From contig JAFZLA010000002.1 in NCBI GenBank assembly GCA_017551705.1, positions 1-64,000 on the forward strand: DNA of 64,000 nt, read 5' to 3'. The translations under genes and the position numbers were made by a program. The stretch is from Treponema sp. GTDB lineage: Bacteria; Spirochaetota; Spirochaetia; Treponematales; Treponemataceae. Below are positions 7,005 to 15,008 of the stretch, piece by piece. How positions within the stretch are numbered: position 1 is the first letter of the stretch; each line of letters begins with the position of its first letter. The notes under the pieces were generated by a model that searched no databases, was not told the origin of the DNA, and worked only from the letters and a program-made list of their open reading frames with translations.

Positions 7005-7244
7005 GCTATTTACCCTTACGCTTTTTTCATACAGATATTCAGGGCATACATCAAGTTTCTCATTCCACATCACAGTATGATGATGAACTTTTGCCGTCAT
7101 AAAATAATTAATGTCACGGAGAGGCTCATTTATCTTATCCTGAAGCAAAGGTGTAAAGTCAAAAACGCGCTTTTTTCCGCCCTTAAAAGTAAGCAACAAC
7201 TTATAATCTCTTGTCGGCTCAACAGCCATCACAGCCCATTTCAT
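6999..7244 (-). CDS. DUF2442 protein
   Basis: 81 residues from the ATG giving MKWAVMAVEPTRDYKLLLTF, chosen because GGAGG lies 6 bases upstream and DUF2442 proteins start here. The motif YKLLLTFKGGKKRVFDFTPLL is typical. It follows a DUF4160 gene by 11 bases; this pairing is widespread and behaves genomically like a toxin-antitoxin module, but its biochemistry is not established. The last codons run into the attC-like site. Confidence 0.8.
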   Translation of the reverse strand: MKWAVMAVEPTRDYKLLLTFKGGKKRVFDFTPLLQDKINEPLRDINYFMTAKVHHHTVMWNEKLDVCPEYLYEKSVRVNSK

Positions 7245-7255
7245 GGAAAACCTCC

Positions 7256-7522
7256 TTAAACAAGTGGAGCGATATTTCGCAAATCCATCTTTTTTGTGGC
7301 AAGTTCCCAGTTTTGCAACAGTTCGTCCTTGTGAATTTCGCACCAAGCCAAAATAAGGCGAAGCTTATTCACTGGCATTTTTCCATGAACTTTTTTGCAT
7401 TTATGAATATCAACGACACATTCCATATCACCGTAGAAAACATGAAAATGCGGCGGATTATGCTCCCGTCCATTGTTATACATATATACTGAAAGCCCGT
7501 AGAATTCGCTTATAGTTGGCAT
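7256..7522 (-). CDS. DUF4160 protein
   Basis: 88 residues. MPTISEFYGLSVYMYNNGREHNPPHFHVFYGD is the hallmark of DUF4160, including the HNPPHFHV histidine cluster that could bind metal. GKMPVNKLRLILAWCEIHKDEL completes the domain. SD GGAGG lies 6 bases before the ATG. It is 29 bases after the WYL/TerB-like gene and 11 before DUF2442, so the three are probably one operon. Confidence 0.85.
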   Translation of the reverse strand: MPTISEFYGLSVYMYNNGREHNPPHFHVFYGDMECVVDIHKCKKVHGKMPVNKLRLILAWCEIHKDELLQNWELATKKMDLRNIAPLV

Positions 7523-7551
7523 TTAAAACCTCCACGTACATGAATAGATTT

Positions 7552-8373
7552 TTATACACCCAAGGATTTCTTTATTTTTTGAAAAACAGCATTCTCCATA
7601 GAGTCCGTTTCTTTTCTCAACATAAGCAATTCGGCTGAACACTCCATAAATTTTGCAATATGTTCTTGGGGAACAACTTGTTGTTTTAACAATTTATTGA
7701 ATTCCTTCATTTCGCAAGTAACAAATTTTATCTCGTCACTTAATTCTTCTTTAGGCAAATCATTTTCAAAATTCAAAACATATTTCGCTATTACATTTCT
7801 TTGAGTCTTATTCATCTGTCCCGTAGCTGCCCGAGAAAGAAAAGCTAAAAGTTTTAATTCATTATTATGCTCACTAATAGCCTTTATTATCTTCCATTTT
7901 TGATTATGATTTATTATACTTTCAAAATATCCTTGTATATCATTGATTTCAATATTTTCAATCCATAGATGCTCAATATCCTGCACATGAAAAGTTCTAT
8001 CCTCGTTTCTTAAATGGCAAAATGATTTTAGATATAAATTCCACCAACTATTATTATTATATTCATATCTATAAAATTGCTTTACCGTAATATCTCGTAC
8101 AGTTACTTTTCCATCTCGATCACAATACTCAATCTTATAATCTTTTATTGGACAATCAAATGATGCAAAATTATCTGGCAAAGAAAGACTTCGCTTCATT
8201 TGCTCGAATTTTTTATATTCGTCCTCAGATTGTTTGTTTATGGCTGGTGATTTATATGGATCTTCCACTTGTGATGATGATTTCATCTCATTATTTTTAT
8301 CATTAACAATTTTACTTCCGTACAGATATAATAAAAAAACAACAATTACGACAATTATTGTGGCAACAATCAT
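7552..8373 (-). CDS. Membrane-anchored WYL/TerB-like protein
   Basis: 273 residues. An N-terminal transmembrane helix (about 1-20, MIVATIIVVIVVFLLYLYG) is followed by a polar linker. Residues about 75-150 read like a WYL-type sensor domain (IEYCDRDGKVTVRDI, SFCHLRNEDRTFHVQDIEHL). Residues about 155-210 (LLAFLSRAATGQMNKTQRNVIAKYV) resemble a TerB-like helical domain. The combination suggests ligand or nucleic-acid sensing at the membrane; this is inference. Base composition is more AT-rich than the neighbours, in keeping with acquisition. It has its own promoter with an internal palindrome. Confidence 0.6.
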   Translation of the reverse strand: MIVATIIVVIVVFLLYLYGSKIVNDKNNEMKSSSQVEDPYKSPAINKQSEDEYKKFEQMKRSLSLPDNFASFDCPIKDYKIEYCDRDGKVTVRDITVKQFYRYEYNNNSWWNLYLKSFCHLRNEDRTFHVQDIEHLWIENIEINDIQGYFESIINHNQKWKIIKAISEHNNELKLLAFLSRAATGQMNKTQRNVIAKYVLNFENDLPKEELSDEIKFVTCEMKEFNKLLKQQVVPQEHIAKFMECSAELLMLRKETDSMENAVFQKIKKSLGV

Positions 8374-8442
8374 CTTTTCCTCCTCTCATACTTATGTTTT
8401 TATTTCTATTGGCATCAACAGCTCAGTATAGATTCACAATAT

Positions 8443-8471
8443 ATAATATTGTCATTTATGACAGTCGTCAA
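8443..8471 (-). promoter_or_regulatory. Promoter with palindrome in spacer
   Basis: Minus strand: TTGACG (8466-8471), 17-base spacer, TATTAT (8443-8448). The spacer holds the palindrome TGTCAT-AA-ATGACA (8450-8463 on the plus strand, with TT at its centre), a likely repressor site. It should drive the WYL/TerB, DUF4160, DUF2442 operon with a leader of roughly 60 bases. Confidence 0.7.
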
Positions 8472-8543
8472 GCATTTTTTATTCAAATACAATTCGTAAA
8501 ATCAAGTCTGGATTAGCTATAAATTCTCTAAAAAAGTGGTTCC

Positions 8544-8720
8544 TTAGGCTTTAGGATTCACTTTTGTAAACTTTTCTTTTTCGGAATTTGTCAAAGACGA
8601 AATGGAAACGCCCTTTTCTTGGGCATAAGCGCGCATCGCTTTCATGTCAACAAAACATGGAAGCGAATTCACATCTATCGGAGAATAATTTTTTTGCATG
8701 TAAGAATTATAATTGTTCAT
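8544..8720 (-). CDS. Small protein of 58 residues
   Basis: Starts MNNYNSYMQKNYSPIDVN and ends KEKFTKVNPKA. The ATG follows directly on the TAG stop of the queuosine-precursor transporter gene (TAGATG), so termination-reinitiation coupling is expected. The middle, MKAMRAYAQEKGVSISSLT, reads as an amphipathic helix plus a short turn. No family is recognised; it could be a small antitoxin-like or regulatory peptide. The reading frame is open, polar and codon-like, but it has no SD of its own. Confidence 0.5.
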   Translation of the reverse strand: MNNYNSYMQKNYSPIDVNSLPCFVDMKAMRAYAQEKGVSISSLTNSEKEKFTKVNPKA

Positions 8721-9428
8721 CTACGAATTTTCCCTCATCTTGCGTTCCCACAAGAGCCGCGCCAAGTAAATGAAGGGCGTGTCGAGCAGGCTGGTGGCGA
8801 CGTAGATGACGTAGCAAGAGAGAGTGATGGAAAAGAGAGTGGCTCCGTCGTAGAGGCCGGCGAAGGCTAGGACGTTGAAGACTGTGATGTTGACGGCTTG
8901 GCTGATCAGAGTGGAGCCGTTGTTGCGCAGCCACAAAAAGGCGCGCTTGTCGCCGCAGAGCTTTTGCGAAAAATTCCACCAGCGCTCGTAGAGGTTGATG
9001 TCCAAAAATTCGCTGACGGCAAAGCCTACAAAGCTGGCCGCGACGATTCGCGGAGTGTTGGCAAAAAGATTTTTTAGGTACTCAAAGGCAAAGTCGTTGG
9101 CGGACGGCGTGTAAAAGCGCCATATCGCGGAAAAGAACACAAAGGTTGCGCTGGCTGCGATTCCCATAAAGACTCCCCTGCGGGCTTCTTTTTTTCCGTA
9201 GAACTCGCTCAAAAAGTCCGTGGCCAAAAAGGTTGCGGCAAAGAGCGTGTTTCCCAGCGTTTGCTCCATGCCAAAAGCGTTGACCAAAACGGCCACCTCG
9301 ACATTGGCAAGAATCGTGCAAATCGCGATCCAGGCAAAGATTCCGCCCTTGCTAAAAAAGCGGAACATCACAAGCAAGCCGCCGAACGCGAACAAAAGCG
9401 ACGCGACCAAAAGAACTTCATTTGTCAT
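8721..9428 (-). CDS. Queuosine precursor transporter (VUT/YhhQ family)
   Basis: 235 residues from ATG MTNEVLLVASLLFAFG; an upstream in-frame TTG is less likely because GGAG is placed for this ATG. It is polytopic, with about six membrane helices. The signatures FLATDFLSEFYGKKEARRGV and the late CYVIYVATSLLDTPFIYL are typical of YhhQ proteins, which import queuine or preQ precursors. It overlaps manA by 11 bases and is immediately followed by a small ORF. Confidence 0.88.
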   Translation of the reverse strand: MTNEVLLVASLLFAFGGLLVMFRFFSKGGIFAWIAICTILANVEVAVLVNAFGMEQTLGNTLFAATFLATDFLSEFYGKKEARRGVFMGIAASATFVFFSAIWRFYTPSANDFAFEYLKNLFANTPRIVAASFVGFAVSEFLDINLYERWWNFSQKLCGDKRAFLWLRNNGSTLISQAVNITVFNVLAFAGLYDGATLFSITLSCYVIYVATSLLDTPFIYLARLLWERKMRENS

Positions 9429-10221
9429 TGTTGACTCCAATTTTTAATATGCGGGCGCTTTGGCTTTTGAACAAAATCTCCTCGCCGGGAGCGAGCGCGA
9501 AAATGTCCTCGGCGGCAAAGTCCTGCCCGTTGACGCTGCCCTGCCCTTCCAAAACATAAAAGAGCTGGACGCCCGCCGCTTTTTGGGCTTGCGAACCATT
9601 TTTGCAGCGCCACTCCCCCGACACCGCCACTTCCTCCAAGCTAAAGTACTTGCAGTCAAAGCGGCCGGGAAAGCGCGCGATTTTTGCAAGGCCTTCGTTC
9701 TTGACGCTGGCAAGTCCCTTTTGAACGTGAATCTCGCGGGGGCGGCCCCAGTCGTAAAGGCGGTAGGTTATGTCGCAGGATTGCTGGACTTCCATAAGGC
9801 GCAAGCCCGCTCCAATAGCGTGCACCGTTCCCGACGGAATGAAAATAAAGTCGCCTGCATGGACTTCAACTTGGTTAAGGCAAGGCTCAAGGGCACCGCC
9901 CTCAAGCGCTTTTTGCAAGGCCTCGCGCGAAACGTCCTGCTTTAGGCCGTAGACCAACTTTGCGCCGGGCTTTGCGGAAAGAACGTACCAGCACTCGGTT
10001 TTTCCAACGTTGCCGGCTCCTTCCAAAAGCGCGGCGGTCTCGTCGTCGGGATGGACCTGAACGCTAAGCCGGTCGTCGGCCTGAATGACCTTCACCAAAA
10101 GCGGGTACGGGCCGCCGCAGCATTCCAAAAATTCTTTTTGAAGTCCGTTGGGATGCGTAGAGGCTATCCACAATTCGTAGCCCCACACCTTGTCCATCTT
10201 TAGCGCGCCAAGCTTAAGCAT
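9418..10221 (-). CDS. manA: Mannose-6-phosphate isomerase, class I type
   Basis: 267 residues, a short form of the family. Interconverts mannose-6-phosphate and fructose-6-phosphate, feeding GDP-mannose-type sugars for surface glycans. Cupin motifs with zinc ligands are visible: LSVQVHPDD, TECWYVL and FIPSGTVHAIG (final His). LLVKVIQADDRLSVQVHPDD is diagnostic. It begins one base after the end of the upstream nucleotidyltransferase and overlaps the transporter downstream, so the three genes are coupled in one operon. Confidence 0.92.
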   Translation of the reverse strand: MLKLGALKMDKVWGYELWIASTHPNGLQKEFLECCGGPYPLLVKVIQADDRLSVQVHPDDETAALLEGAGNVGKTECWYVLSAKPGAKLVYGLKQDVSREALQKALEGGALEPCLNQVEVHAGDFIFIPSGTVHAIGAGLRLMEVQQSCDITYRLYDWGRPREIHVQKGLASVKNEGLAKIARFPGRFDCKYFSLEEVAVSGEWRCKNGSQAQKAAGVQLFYVLEGQGSVNGQDFAAEDIFALAPGEEILFKSQSARILKIGVNNDK

Positions 10222-10222
10222 T

Positions 10223-11134
10223 TTATTTGTCCCAAAGTTTTTCGGGGTAATAGCCGCCTGCGATTTTGGCGGCGATTTCGTTCTTTACGATTTCGCGGTC
10301 TTCGGGATAAGTCATTCCGAACCAGCTTTCTGTCGAAGAGAAGAACTTGATCACGCCCTCGCCTCTCTGGACGATTTGGCCGGCGGCTTCTGGAAGAAGC
10401 GCTTCTTTTTTGGGAGTGTACAAGCCATCCTTCTTAAAGTTTTCCCAGTACTCGTTGAAGCCTTCGAAGGCCTTGGGGCTAAAGCCGAACAAGTTCATGC
10501 TCACCCATTCGTCTCCAGTAAGGGGAACGGTCTTGTCGTCAAGGTCGCTGAAAATTTTTCCGCCCTCGCCGTAGTAGATTTTTGTGTTCTCCACGATTCC
10601 GTCCAAAAGGCCGTCCTTTACAGAGCAAACGCCGCGGGAGACCGAGCCGCTTTTGCTCATCGTCTTTCCCAAAACGTAGCCCACCATCGCGTGCTGGGTG
10701 GAATTGTTGTCTATCGAAGAAAGGTATTGGCCCAGCGTCTTGAACGCCTCGCGGCCGTAGTAGTCGTCGGAATTGATGACGGCAAAGGGCTCGTGGATTT
10801 TTTCTTGCGCGCAGAGGACGGCGTGAACCGTTCCCCAGGGCTTTTGCCGCTCGCTTGTCTTGGCAACCTCGTCGGTCGTCAAAAGGGACTCTCGGGCTTG
10901 GAAGACGTACTCGGCGTCAAAGTTTGCGGCTACGCGGTCAAAGAGCCGCTCCCTAAAATCTTTTTCGATGTCCTTGCGTATGATAAAGACGACCTTTCCA
11001 AAGCCGCCCATTTTTGCGTCGTAAGCGGCAAAGTCCAAAAGGCATTCGCCGTTCTTTCCCACAGCGTCGATTTGCTTGACTCCGCCGTAGCGGCTTCCCA
11101 TTCCGGCCGCCAAAACTAAAAGCGTTGGTTTCAT
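10223..11134 (-). CDS. Sugar-nucleotidyltransferase family protein
   Basis: 303 residues from ATG MKPTLLVLAAGMGSRYGG; the frame is open further upstream, but GGGGGAA lies before this ATG and the nucleotide-binding motif must start the protein. LVLAAGMGSRYGGVKQID is the NTP_transferase signature; PWGTVHAVLCAQ and FAVINSDDYYG are the nucleotide and metal-binding parts. It probably makes an NDP-sugar or related product; the substrate is not evident. Proximity to manA suggests a hexose-1-phosphate, by inference. Confidence 0.8.
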   Translation of the reverse strand: MKPTLLVLAAGMGSRYGGVKQIDAVGKNGECLLDFAAYDAKMGGFGKVVFIIRKDIEKDFRERLFDRVAANFDAEYVFQARESLLTTDEVAKTSERQKPWGTVHAVLCAQEKIHEPFAVINSDDYYGREAFKTLGQYLSSIDNNSTQHAMVGYVLGKTMSKSGSVSRGVCSVKDGLLDGIVENTKIYYGEGGKIFSDLDDKTVPLTGDEWVSMNLFGFSPKAFEGFNEYWENFKKDGLYTPKKEALLPEAAGQIVQRGEGVIKFFSSTESWFGMTYPEDREIVKNEIAAKIAGGYYPEKLWDK

Positions 11135-11162
11135 ATTCAATTCCCCCAAAAGATGATGCTTT

Positions 11163-11191
11163 ATTATAGAGGCATAGAAAAAAATATGCAA
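11163..11191 (-). promoter_or_regulatory. Promoter of nucleotidyltransferase-manA operon
   Basis: Minus strand: TTGCAT (11186-11191), 17-base spacer, TATAAT (11163-11168), leader of about 20 bases with GGGGG. It is back-to-back with the tRNA-Leu promoter. Confidence 0.7.
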
Positions 11192-11197
11192 GGGTGA

Positions 11198-11226
11198 TTG
11201 ACAAAGTTCCGCATTTTTGATAAAGT
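11198..11226 (+). promoter_or_regulatory. Promoter of tRNA-Leu
   Basis: TTGACA at 11198-11203, 17-base spacer, TAAAGT at 11221-11226; the mature tRNA begins 11 bases later. Confidence 0.75.
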
Positions 11227-11237
11227 GAATTTCACAC

Positions 11238-11319
11238 GCGGGGATGGCGGAATTGGTAGACGCGCTAGCTTGAGGTGCTAGTGGTGAGAGCCGTGGCCGT
11301 TCAAGTCGGCTTCTCCGCA
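11238..11319 (+). tRNA. tRNA-Leu (GAG anticodon)
   Basis: 82 bases. The acceptor stem GCGGGGA pairs with TCTCCGC (one G-U), discriminator A. D-arm GGTAGACGCG; anticodon arm CTAGC-TTGAGGT-GCTAG with GAG in positions 34-36; long variable arm typical of leucine tRNAs; T-arm TTCAAGT. CCA is not encoded. Its own promoter and terminator flank it. Confidence 0.97.
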
Positions 11320-11320
11320 T

Positions 11321-11354
11321 AAAGGCTGCTTCAATTCGAAGCGGCCTTTTTTTT
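11321..11354 (+). terminator. Rho-independent terminator of tRNA-Leu
   Basis: AAAGGCTGCTTC, loop AATTC, GAAGCGGCCTTT followed by a run of T; 12-bp stem with one G-U pair. Confidence 0.9.
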
Positions 11355-11419
11355 ACGCCCGCGCAACAACAACATTTCTTAATAGAAAAAAACTATAACT
11401 ACCCATAGAAACATTTTAA

Positions 11420-11448
11420 TTGAACAAAAGGCCGCGTTTCGCTATCAT
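11420..11448 (+). promoter_or_regulatory. Promoter of metE
   Basis: TTGAAC at 11420-11425, 17-base spacer, TATCAT at 11443-11448, then 7 bases to the ATG at 11456. This implies a leaderless metE transcript. No T-box, SAM or cobalamin riboswitch fits in this space. Confidence 0.65.
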
Positions 11449-11455
11449 TTTGGCC

Positions 11456-13699
11456 ATGAGCAACTATAAAACATTTGTAATCGGATTTCCTAGAATTGGT
11501 TCTAAGCGCGAGCTCAAGTTCGCCGAAGAAAAATACTTTGCCGGAACGATGGCCGCAAACGACCTTAAAGACACGGCCCAGAGCCTGCGCGCCTACGGCT
11601 GGAAAAAGCAGCGCGACGCGGGAATCGACTTGATTCCTTCAAACGACTTCTCTTACTACGACAACATGCTGGACACCGCCGTAATGCTTGGCGCCGTTCC
11701 AGAGCGCTACAAGGCGCTTGGCCTCAACGAGCTTGACACATACTTTGCCATGGCTCACGGCTACCAGGGAACCAAGGGCGACGTAAAGGCCCTGCCGATG
11801 AAAAAATGGTTCAACACAAACTACCATTATATTGTGCCGGAACTTGACAAGGGCGCAAAAATTGCCCTCAACGCCGAAAAAGTTTTGGACGAATTTGCCG
11901 AGGCCAAAAACTTGGGCATTCAGACCGTTCCCTCTGTCATCGGCCCCTACACTTTCTTAAAGTTCGCCACATACGCCGACGGAAAGAGCCGCGAGGACTA
12001 CAAGGCCGCCGTCGCCGCCGCCTACAAAAACCTCTTGGCGCAAGCCAACGCCGCCGGAGCGGAATGGGTTTCCATCGCAGAGCCCGCGTTGGTGTTTGAC
12101 ACGGATTCCGACAGCGTAAAATTCTTTGAGGCGCTTTACAAAGAAATCTTGGCCGGCAAAAAGGTCAAGGTCAACTTGCAGACATACTTTGGCGACATTC
12201 GCGACAGCTACGACGCGGTGACAAAGCTTGGCTTTGACGGCCTTGGCTTGGACTTTGTGGAAGGAAAAGAAACGCTCAACTTGGTCAAAAAAGGCTTCCC
12301 CAAAGACACAATTTTGTTCGCGGGCGTCGTCAAAGGAAAGAACATTTGGCGCAGCGAATTCTCAAAAGTTGAAGCCTTGCTCAAAGAAATTGAGAGCGCC
12401 GTTGACAAGGAAAGAATTTACGCGGGAACCTCTTGCTCGCTCTTGCACGTTCCCTACACCACCGCAAACGAAACAAAACTTGACGCCAACATCCTAAAGC
12501 ATTTTTCTTTTGCCGAGCAAAAGATTCGCGAAATCGCCGAGATTGCCGCGGGCGAAAAGAACGACGAGCTTTTCAAGGAAGTTCGCGTGCAGCCCGACGC
12601 AGCAGTCCAGGCCGCCGTCAAAAACCTCAAGGCCGAAGACTACGTCCGAAAGCCCGCTTTTTCTGAGCGCGAAAAGATTCAGCATGAAGCGTTCAAGCTG
12701 CCCCTCTTCCCCACAACGACAATCGGTTCGTTCCCGCAGACAAAGGAAGTGCGCAAAAACCGCGCCGACTTTAAGAAAGGCTTGATCACAAAGGAACAGT
12801 ACGTTCAGTTCAACAAGGACAAAATCACCGAATGGGTCAAAAAGCAGGAAGAGATTGGCCTTGACGTTTTGGTCCACGGAGAATTTGAGCGCAACGACAT
12901 GGTCGAATACTTTGGCGAGCGCTTGCAGGGCTACTTGTTCACGGAGAACGCTTGGGTTCAGTCTTACGGAAGCCGCTGCGTAAAGCCGCCGGTAATTTGG
13001 GGAGACGTGAGCCGCAAGGAAGCGATGACCGTGGAATGGTCAAAGTTCGCCCAGAGCCAGACAAAGAAATTTATGAAGGGAATGTTGACAGGACCGGTGA
13101 CGATTCTCAACTGGTCGTTCCCCCGCGAAGACATTTCTATCAAGGAGCAGACGGCGCAAATCGCGCTTGCCATCCGCGAGGAAGTTTTGGATTTGGAAAA
13201 GAACGGAATCCGCATCATCCAAATCGACGAGGCCGCCTTGCGCGAAAAGCTTCCGCTTAGAAAGAGCGACTGGCACAGCGAATACTTGGATTGGGCCATC
13301 CCCGACTTCCGCTTGGTTCACTCTGGCGTCAAGCCCGAAACTCAAATCCACACGCACATGTGCTACTCTGAGTTCAACGACATCATAAAAGACATCGACG
13401 ACATGGACGCCGATGTAATCACCTTTGAAGCCAGCCGCGCCGACCTTAAGATTTTGGACGCGCTCAAGGAAGCCAACTTCCGCACCGAGGTAGGCCCCGG
13501 CGTTTACGACATCCACTCGGCGCGCGTTCCCAGCAAGGAAGAGATTGTGGCCGCGCTGCAAAAGATGCTGGCCAAAGTCCCCAAGGAAAAGCTTTGGGTC
13601 AACCCCGACTGCGGTCTCAAGACCCGCGGCGAGGCCGAAACGATTCCGAGCTTGCAAAACCTTGTCGCCGCCGCGAAAGAATTGCGGGGGCAAAACTAG
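11456..13699 (+). CDS. metE: Cobalamin-independent methionine synthase
   Basis: 747 residues. Transfers the methyl group of 5-methyltetrahydropteroyl-triglutamate to homocysteine in the cytoplasm. The start [21 protein letters not shown] matches the family N-terminus; an upstream in-frame TTG coincides with the -35 box and is rejected. N-terminal domain about 1-380. The C-terminal catalytic domain opens [12 protein letters not shown] and carries zinc ligands in [10 protein letters not shown] (His and Cys), a glutamate in ITFEAS, and Cys in NPDCGLKTR. Full length, with no odd features apart from the leaderless start. Its methionine role complements lysC nearby. Confidence 0.97.
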   Translation: MSNYKTFVIGFPRIGSKRELKFAEEKYFAGTMAANDLKDTAQSLRAYGWKKQRDAGIDLIPSNDFSYYDNMLDTAVMLGAVPERYKALGLNELDTYFAMAHGYQGTKGDVKALPMKKWFNTNYHYIVPELDKGAKIALNAEKVLDEFAEAKNLGIQTVPSVIGPYTFLKFATYADGKSREDYKAAVAAAYKNLLAQANAAGAEWVSIAEPALVFDTDSDSVKFFEALYKEILAGKKVKVNLQTYFGDIRDSYDAVTKLGFDGLGLDFVEGKETLNLVKKGFPKDTILFAGVVKGKNIWRSEFSKVEALLKEIESAVDKERIYAGTSCSLLHVPYTTANETKLDANILKHFSFAEQKIREIAEIAAGEKNDELFKEVRVQPDAAVQAAVKNLKAEDYVRKPAFSEREKIQHEAFKLPLFPTTTIGSFPQTKEVRKNRADFKKGLITKEQYVQFNKDKITEWVKKQEEIGLDVLVHGEFERNDMVEYFGERLQGYLFTENAWVQSYGSRCVKPPVIWGDVSRKEAMTVEWSKFAQSQTKKFMKGMLTGPVTILNWSFPREDISIKEQTAQIALAIREEVLDLEKNGIRIIQIDEAALREKLPLRKSDWHSEYLDWAIPDFRLVHSGVKPETQIHTHMCYSEFNDIIKDIDDMDADVITFEASRADLKILDALKEANFRTEVGPGVYDIHSARVPSKEEIVAALQKMLAKVPKEKLWVNPDCGLKTRGEAETIPSLQNLVAAAKELRGQN

Positions 13700-13716
13700 A
13701 ACTTTACGCTAACTAA

Positions 13717-13746
13717 AAAGAGCCGCCCCTGTTGGAGCGGCTCTTT
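13717..13746 (+). terminator. Terminator between metE and kdgK
   Basis: Perfect 10-bp stem AAAGAGCCGC / GCGGCTCTTT with a 10-base loop, flanked by A-run and T-run, so it can act on both convergent genes. Confidence 0.88.
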
Positions 13747-13793
13747 GTTTTTACCAAAAGGCTTTGCAAAACCAAGACGCGCGCGCGTTTTGG

Positions 13794-14888
13794 TCAGCGC
13801 AACACGCGGCCGGAGGAGTCGCCGGAGGCAAGGCGTTCCACTTCGGAGACGGTGGCGCGGCTAAAGTCGCCTTCTATCGTTTGCTGCAGGGCGCCTGAGG
13901 CGGCGGCAAAGTCAACAGTCTTTTGGCCGCCCAGCTTGTTCAACAGGCCGTAAATGATTCCCGCGGCAAAAGCGTCGCCTCCGCCCACTCGGTCCACCAG
14001 GCGCAATTCGTATTTTTTGGACGCGTACATTTTTGGCTGACCGAGGCCGCCGCTTTTTAGGCTTGCGACCGTTTTTTTGTCCGCCGCGCTTTTATGGTCT
14101 TGCGACGAGCGCTCAAAGTAAAGGCCCGACCAGCCGTTGTCGCTTGCCGAATAAGACTCGCGCTGGCTTATGGCCACGGCCTTAAAGTCAAAGCGTTCGA
14201 ACAATTGGCGGGCGACGTCCTTGTAGCCCTCCGCGTCAAGCTTTCCCTCTGTTACATTTGAGCGCGCGGCCTTGATTCCAAAAACGTCGGAGGCGTCTTC
14301 TTCGTTAAGAATGCAAACGTCAACGCATTTGCAAAGCTCCGTCATAGTTTTTTTTGCTTGGGCGCGGGTCCATAAATTTTTACGGAAGTTTAGGTCGCAA
14401 GTGACCGCAACGCCCAATTTGCGCGCGGCCTTTACAGCTTGCAGGCAAAGCGCGGCGCAATTTTTGCTTAGAGCCGGAGTGATTCCCGTAAAGTGGAAGG
14501 CGGCCGCGCCTTTTAGGATTGTCGGCCAGTCAAAGTCGCCCGCCCCCGCTTCCGCAATGGCGGAGCCTTTTCGGTCGTAAACGCAAAGGCTGGGACGCGG
14601 GCCCGCTCCCTTTTCCAAATAGTAAATTCCAAGCCGCTCCCCGCCTTGGGCGCAAAAACTAGTGTCAACGCCAAATTTATTTAGCTCGGCAAGCGCCGCC
14701 TTTCCTATGGGATTTTGTGGAACTTTTGTGACAAAGGCCGCGTCCATTCCAAAGCCCGCGAGCGCCACGGCCACATTGGCCTCCGCTCCGCCAAATGTCG
14801 CCTCAAAATTGGGGCTTTGCAAAAAGCGCTCGTATCCGCGCGGCGCCAAACGCAGCATGATTTCGCCAAATGTGATGATTTTTTTCAT
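13794..14888 (-). CDS. kdgK: PfkB-family sugar kinase, probable 2-dehydro-3-deoxygluconate kinase
   Basis: 364 residues. The N-terminal MKKIITFGEIMLRLAPRGYERFLQ, then FGGAEANVAVALAGFG, are the ribokinase-fold sugar-binding motifs; the C-terminal DRVGGGDAFAAGIIYGL holds the catalytic aspartate and anion hole. FGEIMLRL is typical of KDG kinases in pectin or hexuronate breakdown, but the exact substrate is inferred. An insertion near residues 240-285 lengthens it beyond the usual 310-340. Its promoter ends 6 bases before the ATG. Confidence 0.82.
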   Translation of the reverse strand: MKKIITFGEIMLRLAPRGYERFLQSPNFEATFGGAEANVAVALAGFGMDAAFVTKVPQNPIGKAALAELNKFGVDTSFCAQGGERLGIYYLEKGAGPRPSLCVYDRKGSAIAEAGAGDFDWPTILKGAAAFHFTGITPALSKNCAALCLQAVKAARKLGVAVTCDLNFRKNLWTRAQAKKTMTELCKCVDVCILNEEDASDVFGIKAARSNVTEGKLDAEGYKDVARQLFERFDFKAVAISQRESYSASDNGWSGLYFERSSQDHKSAADKKTVASLKSGGLGQPKMYASKKYELRLVDRVGGGDAFAAGIIYGLLNKLGGQKTVDFAAASGALQQTIEGDFSRATVSEVERLASGDSSGRVLR

Positions 14889-14894
14889 GGTTCT

Positions 14895-14923
14895 ATTTTA
14901 GCGCGCTTTTTTGGTTTTTGCAA
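14895..14923 (-). promoter_or_regulatory. Promoter of kdgK
   Basis: Minus strand: TTGCAA (14918-14923), 17-base spacer, TAAAAT (14895-14900), then 6 bases to the ATG; no SD. Leaderless transcript expected. Confidence 0.6.
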
Positions 14924-14954
14924 ACCTTCCGCGTTTGTCTCGCGCGCGTCTAGG

Positions 14955-14983
14955 TTGAACAAAGGGCGTTTTTGGAGTAGAAT
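14955..14983 (+). promoter_or_regulatory. Promoter of first YidC-sulfatase gene
   Basis: TTGAAC at 14955-14960, 17-base spacer, TAGAAT at 14978-14983; leader of about 18 bases with GGGAG before the ATG at 15009. Confidence 0.6.
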
Positions 14984-15008
14984 AGCCAAAACATCTTGGG
15001 AGCGCGCG

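Noticed and set aside
11357-11455. T-box or SAM riboswitch upstream of metE
   Set aside because: The promoter leaves no leader for such an RNA.
14715-15008. N-terminal extension of the first YidC-sulfatase frame
   Set aside because: The extension lies antisense to kdgK and upstream of the promoter; alignment with copies B and C fixes the start at 15009.
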